From the IMG/VR virus record IMGVR_UViG_3300029448_007166, positions 1 to 22,632 of that record: DNA of 22,632 nt. One strand, written 5' to 3'. This document shows, piece after piece, positions 8,688 to 16,452 of this stretch (positions are counted from its first letter, which is position 1; every line of letters begins with the position of its first letter). Source of the DNA: a virus. Made by a program: the position numbers and the translations under genes. Below the pieces are notes generated by a model. The model saw only the letters and a list, made by a program, of their open reading frames with translations, was not told the origin of the DNA and made no database searches.

Positions 8688-10056
8688 GAAGAGCCTTCCT
8701 GTATTTTTCTTCTTCCATATTCAATAACTTAGTAACCTCAGTTTCACTCATACAGTTAGGAGTCAAACCCACATCTCTTTGTATGTATAGCATATATTGA
8801 TTGATTTTTTTCATGTCATCATTCAACACAACTGCGTCAGGAAAAAGAAAACAGGAGGTGTCAATTTGTAATTGCTCAACACCGAATGTTTTAAAAGTTT
8901 TAGACTTACGAATCAACCACTCTTTGCACAAATGATTTATTTTCATGGATAAATTGAACACATCACACGCCGAGTCACCACAACAAATAAGACCGTGATT
9001 CTCAAGTAAAATTATTTTTATGTCTGCTCTCTTTTTAAATGACTCCGACAACTCCTTTCCGGGGGTAACATACTGAATGTAATCATAGTCATAATCTTTC
9101 AAAATTTCATTTATAATTTCTTTAGATTCTTGAGAACATAAAACTGAGTTCAAGTATATCGGATGTGTGTGAAAAACAAATTTAGATTCTATCTTACTAT
9201 GAAATCCTACCTCCATAGATGGCCGTTTTTGCTCCTCAATCAGAGAGTTCCCATCACGATCACATATTGTAAATCCATCTAACATGAGAACATCTTGCAT
9301 TTGTGTTCCAGAAGATGTTATGATTAATTTATCTTTAAATTTATATGATACGTTACCGCCCGCCGATTGAATGAGATCGTGTTCAAACGACGATCTCTTA
9401 CATAGGAACAAAAAATCACGATGTGCATCGTAAAGTTTTTTAATATCCCGCATCATCGTTTCATGTTGTTTTGTTTTTGTCTCGTATTCGAGGTGAACCA
9501 TGCCATCTTTTCTCTCCTCGAAACGAACAATTATATCTGCGTTTTCTTTTTGTGGAGTGATATACATTCTCTCGTCTTTTTCTCGACGAACAAGAACGTC
9601 TTCGACTTGTTTTTTAGTATAACCTCTCCTCTGTGTATCTCTGCTCATTTTCCACTGTTTTTTTAGTTCAGGATCTGTGTCAACATACACTTTAAACTTA
9701 GAAATTTTATTTACTCTTGTGTCAAAAAGAGAGTGCAGTCCCTCATAAATTATATTTGATTTTGGTTTTATAGTGGACTCGGGATCAAACTTACCTGTAT
9801 TGTGGTTGTAGTGTTTTCTTTTAATTTGTTTGCCAAGAAATAAATTATGAATATCACTAAAACCTTTATCTAAGTTGTTTGCGTTCGGATCTAAGTGAGT
9901 GTGATCACTCCATTTTTTGTGTCCCCGTTCCCACTTATGTAAATCGTCCCCACAAACGTGAATGGTTTGGTGGGGATCGAGATACATCGCTAACAAGTTC
10001 GAGAACGTTGTTTTACCAACGCCTGAACTGCCAGAAATCAAAAAGACATTGTTCAT
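8653..10056 (-). CDS. Fusion of a phosphoribulokinase/uridine-kinase-like kinase and a class II aldolase (467 aa)
   Basis: Two domains are visible. Residues 1-185 form a P-loop kinase: Walker A GSSGVGKTT (9-17), GDDLHKWERGHKKW (36-49), EGLHSL (105-110) and a lid segment SRDTQRRGYT...VLVRREKDE...YITPQ (138-169) that closely follows the phosphoribulokinase/uridine kinase pattern. Residues about 210-467 form a class II aldolase/adducin domain: GGNVSYK (233-239), SSGT (248-251), the probable catalytic Glu282 in MEVGFH, the zinc ligands of HTHP (296-299) and ENHGLI (352-357). Both sites look intact. Class II aldolases make or break C-C bonds of sugar phosphates such as fuculose-1-phosphate. The kinase would phosphorylate a small sugar, polyol or nucleoside. 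The fusion suggests the product of one domain feeds the other. The start forms an ATGA overlap with the preceding GT. The domain calls are firm. The substrates are unknown. Confidence 0.82.
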   Translation of the reverse strand: MNNVFLISGSSGVGKTTFSNLLAMYLDPHQTIHVCGDDLHKWERGHKKWSDHTHLDPNANNLDKGFSDIHNLFLGKQIKRKHYNHNTGKFDPESTIKPKSNIIYEGLHSLFDTRVNKISKFKVYVDTDPELKKQWKMSRDTQRRGYTKKQVEDVLVRREKDERMYITPQKENADIIVRFEERKDGMVHLEYETKTKQHETMMRDIKKLYDAHRDFLFLCKRSSFEHDLIQSAGGNVSYKFKDKLIITSSGTQMQDVLMLDGFTICDRDGNSLIEEQKRPSMEVGFHSKIESKFVFHTHPIYLNSVLCSQESKEIINEILKDYDYDYIQYVTPGKELSESFKKRADIKIILLENHGLICCGDSACDVFNLSMKINHLCKEWLIRKSKTFKTFGVEQLQIDTSCFLFPDAVVLNDDMKKINQYMLYIQRDVGLTPNCMSETEVTKLLNMEEEKYRKALHEDYCSDGRDG

Positions 10057-10919
10057 TCAAGAATACCAGAGAGTTCAATAACTCGCATCATTGCCTCTTC
10101 TTGCTTTTCGTATGGTCGTTCACAATGAATATCAACAATTTGTTTTTGCCTTAGAAGATCGGGTGAGTAACGATAGTCCATAATTGATTCGTCCCAAACA
10201 CTTCTATCTACACGTTGTCTTGAGTTATCATAACAAACACCGTTAAAGTGTAATTTTTTCTCACGAATCATATCAAAAATTCTTTCTGATGAATAACTTT
10301 CTTCGGCACACCAATAATACCAGTCAATATCAGAATGTCCACCATCCGCTGGACCTAAACCATACTTATGGGACTCGGTTATAAAAGAAACCTGTTCATT
10401 AAATGGACGATCAAGATCAAAACAACGAACGAAATTTTTCCCTTTAGAAACATGGTAGTGTCCGGCAAGATCGGCTCCAGTAGTTTTACTCCCAGCCGCT
10501 CTCGCATGTGCTTGTGATCCCTCCTGAAGAAACGCATCCAAGGTTCCTCTTCTCGGTTTTGATATTCCAGCAAAATTTAAATGTAGATATGAGTTTTCTT
10601 CAAATTCAGAAATGTTATCTGTGAAATATTGCTTATTTAGTGGGATCATATCAATGTCACCAAGCATCCAAGTTGTTTCCTCTTCAGTCTTTGGAAAATC
10701 ATATTTCGACCAAGTAATTTGAATCACTTTTGGTAAATTTTCGTCAAACTCCCGTTCAATAACTTCACCATATTTTTCGTGCATGTTGGTGTCGTTTTTT
10801 TTACCAAACAACAAACAAACAGGCTCAATGCCGAGGGCTTCCTTAAACACTTGAGATTGTATGTTCCAGAAGGAACTATATTCCACCGAGGTAGAAAAAA
10901 TAACTTTATCTATTTTCAT
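10053..10919 (-). CDS. Putative DxD glycosyltransferase (288 aa)
   Basis: A GT-A-like protein without a family I can name. The first strand is KIDKVIFSTSVEYSSFW, and the likely metal-binding motif is DID at 88-90 within WMLGDIDMIPL, preceded by a conserved-looking Trp. Later segments include GHYHVSKG (about 152-159), SDIDWYYW and LHFNGVCYDN, consistent with an acceptor side containing aromatic residues. It is not close to the triplet of paralogues upstream beyond the general fold. There is no membrane segment. The ATG at 10919 lies within the last codons of the preceding GT (14-base overlap). The calling basis is the DxD motif, length and position among clear GTs, so donor and acceptor are not predictable. 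A metal-dependent hydrolase is less likely because no His cluster is seen. Confidence 0.6.
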   Translation of the reverse strand: MKIDKVIFSTSVEYSSFWNIQSQVFKEALGIEPVCLLFGKKNDTNMHEKYGEVIEREFDENLPKVIQITWSKYDFPKTEEETTWMLGDIDMIPLNKQYFTDNISEFEENSYLHLNFAGISKPRRGTLDAFLQEGSQAHARAAGSKTTGADLAGHYHVSKGKNFVRCFDLDRPFNEQVSFITESHKYGLGPADGGHSDIDWYYWCAEESYSSERIFDMIREKKLHFNGVCYDNSRQRVDRSVWDESIMDYRYSPDLLRQKQIVDIHCERPYEKQEEAMMRVIELSGILE

Positions 10920-11736
10920 CGTTTACACCTTTCAATATTTTCTCATATCTTTCTTTTTCTTTTTCAGTTATGAAAATAACTTTTCCGAGGTAATCATTGT
11001 CATGAAACTGACCACACGAGGAACATTTTAAGGGACAATGACCTGGTCCCTCTGGTGGTTGCCAATAAGGAAATCTCTCCGCATCATCTTCTATACCATG
11101 ATGCCACTCTGGGAAAGTATTTTCCCACCATTTGTCACCTCTAAATCTTGGGATCGGAAAAGGATGTCTTTCCTCGACGGGGAATATATGCCAATCGTCA
11201 TGAACAAAAGCATCACGAACAACCTGATCATATAGAGTTTTTAAAAATCTCTGATCGCAGCCATGATTATTGTGTGGATCGTGTTTAACATAGTTTAGTA
11301 TCAACTCTTTCATGTTCTTAATGTAGTTGCCTCGACAACCCCATAGACCACCACAAATTTTCCAAGCGTGTTGACATCCATCTCTCATTATGTGAAAGGG
11401 TTTTCCGCTTTCTAACCACTCATCTACCGCTGCTTTATCTCGTATACTTAAACGAGAATCTGCATCACGAGAAATCATTACATCAACCTCTGGATCTTCT
11501 GCTGCCAGAAATCTCCAAAACATTCCTCTCCACCCAACGTTTTCGTTTGTTTCAATGACCTCAACGTTTTCTCTGAACTCCAAATTTTCGATAATAGGAG
11601 TTGGAACATCGGGACCAACATAAAATCTACAAGTCCAATCAGGCCACTCTTTTTCCGCTATCTCTGCATTAAGAATCGAACCCATAGTGTATGCTATGTT
11701 GTCTCCCCACAAACTAATTGAAATCACTTTGTTCAT
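10906..11736 (-). CDS. Glycosyltransferase paralogue, third of a tandem triplet, with Cys-rich tail (276 aa)
   Basis: This protein shares a full-length pattern with the next two upstream genes: a first strand VISISLWGD, WTCRFYVG, WRFLA, and the probable metal site RDADSRL followed by RDKAAVDEW and HIMRD. This looks like a GT-A fold enzyme with a DxD motif. The last 47 residues start with GPGHCPLKCSSCGQFHDND, giving C-x3-C-x2-C plus a nearby His, which could bind zinc or form a compact knob. The same tail occurs in the immediate upstream copy. Between them lie RHPFPIPRFRGDKWWE and HHGIEDDAERFPYWQPP, also shared. The ATG forms an ATGA overlap with the upstream copy. It is presumably a glycosyltransferase that adds one sugar of the cassette's glycan. 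The specificity is unknown. Confidence 0.68.
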   Translation of the reverse strand: MNKVISISLWGDNIAYTMGSILNAEIAEKEWPDWTCRFYVGPDVPTPIIENLEFRENVEVIETNENVGWRGMFWRFLAAEDPEVDVMISRDADSRLSIRDKAAVDEWLESGKPFHIMRDGCQHAWKICGGLWGCRGNYIKNMKELILNYVKHDPHNNHGCDQRFLKTLYDQVVRDAFVHDDWHIFPVEERHPFPIPRFRGDKWWENTFPEWHHGIEDDAERFPYWQPPEGPGHCPLKCSSCGQFHDNDYLGKVIFITEKEKERYEKILKGVNDENR

Positions 11737-12611
11737 AATATATCTTTCATTATGTGTTCATACTTTTTCTTTTCATCGCTGGTAATAAATCTATGTTTAC
11801 CTATGTATTCGTTGTCGTGAAATATGTTGCAAGCGGGACACTTTAAAAAACAATGACCAGGTCCATCCGGTGGCTGCCAATGAGGATACTTGTATGCGTC
11901 ATCCTCGATACCACTGTGCCATTCTGGAAGATCCCTCTCCCACCAACCATCCCCCGTTTCTCTTGGAATTGGGAACGGTCTTTTTTTCTCTCCCGCAAAA
12001 ATAAGTTGAGTTGGATCGGTCCATTCATCGTGAATTAACGATCTCTTTTTCACATAGGGATATATTATTTTTTCTAAAAACAGTTGATCTATTCCAAACC
12101 AGTTATGTTGATTTTGTTGTTTAGATTTTACACGAGCCATGTTTATTAACTCAGACATGTTAGGCAATACACCACCTTTGGCACCAAACATTCCAGCAGC
12201 GATTGGTCGAGTATGTTGACAGTGATCTCTCATTATGTGAAAATCTTCATTACTAGAAATCCACTCATCCACAGCAGCCTTGTCTCTAATATTTAATCTA
12301 GAGTCAACGTCTCTACATATTACATAATCCAGGTCATCTCCTATGGCATAAAATCTCCATAAGGTAGAAAAATAACCCTCATTATTTTCAAACAAAACAA
12401 CCTCAACATTGTCTCTTGATTTAAACTCTGTAATAAGAGATTCGGGAACTGTGCTACTATCAATATAATATCTACATGTCCAATCTTTCCAGTGTTTCTT
12501 TGCGATATCTGCATTCAGAATAGCACCGATGAAATATTGTTCAATGTCAGGTTGGGCTCTTCTTGTTTCTTTATCTTGTTCCCACAAAGAAAATGATATT
12601 ACTTTTTTCAT
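11733..12611 (-). CDS. Glycosyltransferase paralogue, second of a tandem triplet, with Cys-rich tail (292 aa)
   Basis: The opening is VISFSLWEQD, and compared with its neighbours it has an insertion near residues 12-24 (TRRAQPDIEQYF region). WTCRYYID, WRFYA, the probable metal site RDVDSRL and IRDKAAVDEW follow in the same order as in the downstream copy. Residues 250-292 hold GPGHCFLKCPACNIFHDNE, the same C-x3-C-x2-C-plus-His tail. By eye the two copies are close to half identical through the C-terminal half (KRPFPIPR, GIEDDA, HWQPP), so they probably arose by tandem duplication and then diverged in donor or acceptor use. The start has only a weak ribosome site, 8 bases after the stop of the first copy. 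The reading frame is intact. The enzyme class is inferred from the DxD motif and context. Confidence 0.68.
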   Translation of the reverse strand: MKKVISFSLWEQDKETRRAQPDIEQYFIGAILNADIAKKHWKDWTCRYYIDSSTVPESLITEFKSRDNVEVVLFENNEGYFSTLWRFYAIGDDLDYVICRDVDSRLNIRDKAAVDEWISSNEDFHIMRDHCQHTRPIAAGMFGAKGGVLPNMSELINMARVKSKQQNQHNWFGIDQLFLEKIIYPYVKKRSLIHDEWTDPTQLIFAGEKKRPFPIPRETGDGWWERDLPEWHSGIEDDAYKYPHWQPPDGPGHCFLKCPACNIFHDNEYIGKHRFITSDEKKKYEHIMKDIL

Positions 12612-12619
12612 TGAAACTT

Positions 12620-13474
12620 CTACTTTTTATCCCACATCATAATGCTTTTATATGCGTCTTTAATCGCTTGATAAGAGGTTGCGGTTGGAACATCATTTTC
12701 ATTCCAGTCTTGGCCGACAAATTCGTGTGGTCCTTTTTGAAATTTTATTGGGAACCCAACGGACGGAAGTTGTCCGGCGGTTTTTTCTGTCGGATGGTGT
12801 CCACCAAAAGCGTTGTAGTGTGGAAAACTATCGTGAACAAAAACATCATCGGCAGTTAACATTCCATAAAGAAAACGTAAGAATTCTTGATCAATGCCTT
12901 TTTGATTATACTCTCTTGGATGTAATCTTTGACCTGAGTTAGGGGGCTGTTTTACACCAGCGGTCACTTGCATACTGTGAGCCAACCATTTACTATAGAC
13001 ATCTTTCATTGTTCCATCCGTGGGGAGTTTTTTATTTTTAAACATTTCAAAAAACTTTGGGACATGACAGCCCCACATACCTGCTAATATTGGATGAGTG
13101 TGTAATGGATGATCTCTCATGATGTGCATCGCTTTTCCAGAATTAATCCACACATCAACTGCTCGTTTTTCTCTTTCACCCAAACGACAATCAGTGTCCC
13201 TCAAAATAACATATTCAACGTCTGTATTTAAATCAATTGCAAAAAATCTCCAAATGCTTGCTTGCCAATCATTTTCATATTCATTCATCATTACAATTTC
13301 TGTGTTATCAAAACTATTTAATTCGTAAATAGTTTTAGAGGGGACATCATCTCCAATATAAAATCGACAGTCCCACTCTGGAAAATAAACGTCCGCTAAC
13401 TCAGCGTTTCTGATGGCACCAACGTTATACAAAGGTGCGTCACCCCACAAACAAAAACTAATAATTCTTCTCAT
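12620..13474 (-). CDS. Glycosyltransferase paralogue, first of a tandem triplet, without Cys-rich tail (284 aa)
   Basis: The N-terminal two thirds align by eye with the two following genes: IISFCLWGD, WDCRFYIGDDV, IWRFFA, RDTDCRL as the DxD-type site, KRAVDVWINSG, HIMRD and AGMWGC. The C-terminal third differs. It has its own insertion (about residues 165-200, with TAGVKQPPNSGQRLH) and ends without the GPGHC...C..C tail, keeping only a GPHEFVGQDWNEND segment near the equivalent place. It is therefore the most divergent member of the triplet. I chose the ATG at 13474 because AGGGG lies 7 bases upstream and the protein then starts at the same strand as its paralogues. A longer frame exists upstream but would overlap the previous gene without purpose. 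Likely a glycosyltransferase. The acceptor is unknown. Confidence 0.65.
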   Translation of the reverse strand: MRRIISFCLWGDAPLYNVGAIRNAELADVYFPEWDCRFYIGDDVPSKTIYELNSFDNTEIVMMNEYENDWQASIWRFFAIDLNTDVEYVILRDTDCRLGEREKRAVDVWINSGKAMHIMRDHPLHTHPILAGMWGCHVPKFFEMFKNKKLPTDGTMKDVYSKWLAHSMQVTAGVKQPPNSGQRLHPREYNQKGIDQEFLRFLYGMLTADDVFVHDSFPHYNAFGGHHPTEKTAGQLPSVGFPIKFQKGPHEFVGQDWNENDVPTATSYQAIKDAYKSIMMWDKK

Positions 13475-13478
13475 AATG

Positions 13479-14990
13479 TTACCCCTGTGTAGCAGAAATT
13501 TCTCTATCAAAAAGATAATGATATAAAATTAAATCAATAAATGCCTCGGACTTAATAAGCCCAGAATCAAGTAACCTATCACAATAGTCACTGTCCTCTC
13601 CAAAACTTTTTTCTGGAAATCTAATTTTTCTGGCAAACTCGGTTCGCACTGGATTTAAGTGATTAACAGGTCGTCGTTGAATTCCATTTTCATCTTTCCA
13701 GTGACCACCGTTTTGGATGGCGTGATGGAAAACCATTTGTTGTTCCCCGTGTTCATAATACATTCCCTTGAACCCAACACAATCAACTTGTGGATGATTT
13801 TCTAATGTTTCAACAAGTGCTTTGAAATATACGTCAGATACTAAATCATCATCATCAATAAAACAAACATATTTACCTCTCGCACGATCTAAAACTTCAT
13901 TTCGTTTTTCACCGACTGTTTTAATTTTTTCATCGAGAGCGACAACATATTCAACTTTTCCTTTTAAATGTGGAGTATCGGACATAATTTTTTCTAAATG
14001 ATTCATCAAACGAAGATACAAATATCTTCTCTCTGGTATCGTAAGAATGCCGATAGACAAAATAATTTCATCATGCATTATGGCTTCTTTTTTATCTAAA
14101 CCTTTTTGTATCTCAACACCCATTCGTTCATGCAAAGGAACGCAATACTCTTTTGCCTTTTCAAAATTTAAATCAACTTTGTCTTTCATTTTTTCATACA
14201 AACGTGAGTCATTTTCAATTCGTTTACATGCGTCCATAATTTCATCAACCGAGTTACAAATTATCATGCCATCAACATCAAAAAAATCACCGATGTTAGG
14301 ACATCCCCAGTAGATAGGAATTGTTTTTGCCAGAAGAGCGTCACAAAGTTTTTCGGTAAAGTAATTTTCTTCTTTACTACTTTCAACTACGATTGAGAAC
14401 ATTGATTTGAATAAATGTTTTTTATCATCATCAGGTAGAAAATTTTCTGACACAGGATACCGTGTGCTAGAATAAAATACTTTATTTTGTATTTCACCCT
14501 GCCTTGTCCAAACACCATGTCTAATTTCATATCCCTCTTTACCACGATGATTTGTGGTCATGAAAGAAATGCTATTTGTCTTTCCTACATGCAATTCATC
14601 AATTGATGGATGATAAAACCCAATAGAATTTTTGTCCTGAATATCGACATCTTTGTGCAACCACGTTGTTCCATATGGAAAAAATACTGCGTTTCTACAC
14701 TTCTCTAAAATTTCATCTCTCGCAGTTAAAATTAAATCATATTTGTGGTGATTTTCAATAATAACTTCATGGGACTCACACCACGCAGAGGTTTCTGGTT
14801 CTGTAAAATTACAAAATACTTTGAAGGCATCAGATGATCTAAAAGAAATTGGATAGACCGGATGTGTTTCCCCGTTTTTATGTGGATGTAAAGATTCACC
14901 AAACCGATTAAAATGAATTTCAACCGGAGCATCAAAATTCATTTTATTGTCATTAATAATATAGTGACCATTTAATACACTTGGTTTCAT
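13479..14990 (-). CDS. Two-domain glycosyltransferase: GT10 (fucosyltransferase-type) fused to GT2 (503 aa)
   Basis: Residues 1-300 contain a family 10 (alpha-1,3/4-fucosyltransferase-type) core. FSIVVESSKEENYFTEKL (198-215) and DALLAKTIPIYWG (217-229) match the GT10 donor-binding motif, followed by the GDFFDVDGMI segment (234-243). Residues 305-503 form a GT2 domain: IILSIGILTIPERRYLYL (309-326), a metal-binding stretch FIDDDDL (377-383) and the catalytic GEDSDYCDRL (464-473). Either domain is normally a separate enzyme. The fusion would let one protein add two successive sugars, one probably fucose-like from a GDP-sugar and another from a different nucleotide sugar. The ATG forms an ATGA overlap with the upstream GT10 gene. 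There is no membrane segment or signal, so it acts in the host cytoplasm. The domain identity is well supported. Actual donors are not. Confidence 0.82.
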   Translation of the reverse strand: MKPSVLNGHYIINDNKMNFDAPVEIHFNRFGESLHPHKNGETHPVYPISFRSSDAFKVFCNFTEPETSAWCESHEVIIENHHKYDLILTARDEILEKCRNAVFFPYGTTWLHKDVDIQDKNSIGFYHPSIDELHVGKTNSISFMTTNHRGKEGYEIRHGVWTRQGEIQNKVFYSSTRYPVSENFLPDDDKKHLFKSMFSIVVESSKEENYFTEKLCDALLAKTIPIYWGCPNIGDFFDVDGMIICNSVDEIMDACKRIENDSRLYEKMKDKVDLNFEKAKEYCVPLHERMGVEIQKGLDKKEAIMHDEIILSIGILTIPERRYLYLRLMNHLEKIMSDTPHLKGKVEYVVALDEKIKTVGEKRNEVLDRARGKYVCFIDDDDLVSDVYFKALVETLENHPQVDCVGFKGMYYEHGEQQMVFHHAIQNGGHWKDENGIQRRPVNHLNPVRTEFARKIRFPEKSFGEDSDYCDRLLDSGLIKSEAFIDLILYHYLFDREISATQG

Positions 14991-15841
14991 AAAAATTTCT
15001 TCACTCCCTCGAACATATAATCGTCCGATATTTTCATTTTACAAACGAGTTTATGATTTTCTACTACACTATCTATGCGAGAAAAGTAATCGTCCATTGT
15101 TAGATTTTTTACTTGCTCTACATTATCATAAAATATAATCCCATTACAATCAAAATCTTCACATATTTTTTTTGTTCCGACATAAATTGGAATGGTTCCG
15201 GTTGCAAAGCAGTCTGTTATTTTTTCTGTGTAATACTTATCATACACAGCGTTTTCAATCACCAAAGAAAAAGCGTAATCAACAAGTGCGTCCTCTTTGC
15301 CGGGCCATGTTGTTTTAAAATCTCCACTTCCAATTTTAAGACTGTCTTTATAGCCACCAAACAAATCAATGTAATCATAACATTCGTCAACAATTTTGTG
15401 ACGATTTCTGTGTCCTTCACACATGGCTTTTCTTGAGGCAACACAGGAAATCATTTTTGTTTTTTCGTGAACTCCCCAATATTTTTTATCAGTCCACGGG
15501 TAGTTACTCATGGGTGGAACATAGACGGCATTGACATATTCGTCAATTATATCTTGTTCGTGAGTCAAAATACCATTAAAGTGCTTTGCTATTTTTGGTA
15601 GATATGATCGTATATTTCCAAATATGGCAGCGTCTATCTCTTTAGATTCAGACAACCACAAAAAGTTTTTTCGTGTATTATCAATTGGATTCATTCCTAA
15701 ACCCAGTTCACAATAAACACGAATATCTTCGTTTCCTCTAGTCCATTTAAAATCAGTTGGCTCCATTAATGCACAACTAGACGGAGCAGTTCCAAAGTGT
15801 AAATTAACTGACTGTATTAAAGTGTTCCCACCGATTGCCAT
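14987..15841 (-). CDS. GT10 family glycosyltransferase, fucosyltransferase-type (284 aa)
   Basis: The GT10 donor-binding motif is clear at 191-222: FSLVIENAVYDKYYTEKI then DCFATGTIPIYVG, followed by DFDCNGII (229-236). A basic segment SRKAMCEGHRNRHKIVD (136-152) sits where GT10 enzymes bind GDP. Known members move L-fucose (or related 6-deoxy sugars) from GDP-fucose to GlcNAc or Gal of surface glycans. Helicobacter FucT is a bacterial example. The first 90 residues (HFGTAPSSCALMEP) form an acceptor-side domain. No GDP-fucose synthesis genes (gmd, fcl) are seen in this window, so the donor would come from the host or genes elsewhere. The start overlaps the upstream GT by 25 bases with AGGG 8 bases before the ATG. 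It is followed by the GT10-GT2 fusion, which looks like a related duplicate. Confidence 0.84.
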   Translation of the reverse strand: MAIGGNTLIQSVNLHFGTAPSSCALMEPTDFKWTRGNEDIRVYCELGLGMNPIDNTRKNFLWLSESKEIDAAIFGNIRSYLPKIAKHFNGILTHEQDIIDEYVNAVYVPPMSNYPWTDKKYWGVHEKTKMISCVASRKAMCEGHRNRHKIVDECYDYIDLFGGYKDSLKIGSGDFKTTWPGKEDALVDYAFSLVIENAVYDKYYTEKITDCFATGTIPIYVGTKKICEDFDCNGIIFYDNVEQVKNLTMDDYFSRIDSVVENHKLVCKMKISDDYMFEGVKKFL

Positions 15842-16452
15842 TCTATTTTCCCTTCTTCCATACCCATGGCACGAAGATTATCTTTTTTAGAATCGACATC
15901 AGATAATCCCATCATGATAACTGTGTTTTCATTTTGTGATCTAGGCCAAACACAATACTCTGGTCCTACAAAACCAATTCTCATTTGAGACTGGAAGTGT
16001 TGGACTAATGCAAACAAGGGTTCATGATCAAAATGTTTTTTGTTTTCTGCCAAGGCTGCGTCTGCGTTGTGTGACCATGTTTGTAAAAACGCTTCACAGT
16101 TTGGTGTATTGTTTATGAAAAGGGGTGATGCCTTTATTCCACCAATGCTGGGTATCGAAGTTGCAAATCCTATATCGAATCTATCAACCATCCCATCAAA
16201 AAGTTCTGGTTGTTTGAAAAGATATGAGTCAATATCTAACCAAACGAATGGCTTTCTCTTTTCATATAACTTATCGAGAATAAACTGTGGCTTTGACAAA
16301 CAATTTTTTTGGTATGTTCCAGCGGAGGGTTTTTCTTTTATATCATACTGAAGTCCGAGAGAATCACACTCTCCAATCAGTCTTTTTGCATGGTCTGAGT
16401 AATAAGTATTCTCATCAACATCACTATAAAAACTCACTATCTCTAGATTCAT
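15817..16452 (-). CDS. Putative glycosyltransferase, DxD type (211 aa)
   Basis: A short GT-A-like protein: first strand LEIVSFYSD (3-11), then KPFVWLDIDSYLF with the probable metal site DID at 73-75, and later GFATSIP, FINNTPNCEAFLQTW and FDHEPLF, which resemble the acceptor side of small nucleotide-diphospho-sugar transferases. I chose the ATG at 16452 because it makes an ATGA overlap with the regA stop. A longer frame from 16491 would add residues inside regA. It is the first gene of the glycan cassette and shows that the cassette is spliced directly onto the replication operon. Function beyond glycosyltransferase is not readable. Confidence 0.62.
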   Translation of the reverse strand: MNLEIVSFYSDVDENTYYSDHAKRLIGECDSLGLQYDIKEKPSAGTYQKNCLSKPQFILDKLYEKRKPFVWLDIDSYLFKQPELFDGMVDRFDIGFATSIPSIGGIKASPLFINNTPNCEAFLQTWSHNADAALAENKKHFDHEPLFALVQHFQSQMRIGFVGPEYCVWPRSQNENTVIMMGLSDVDSKKDNLRAMGMEEGKIEWQSVGTL

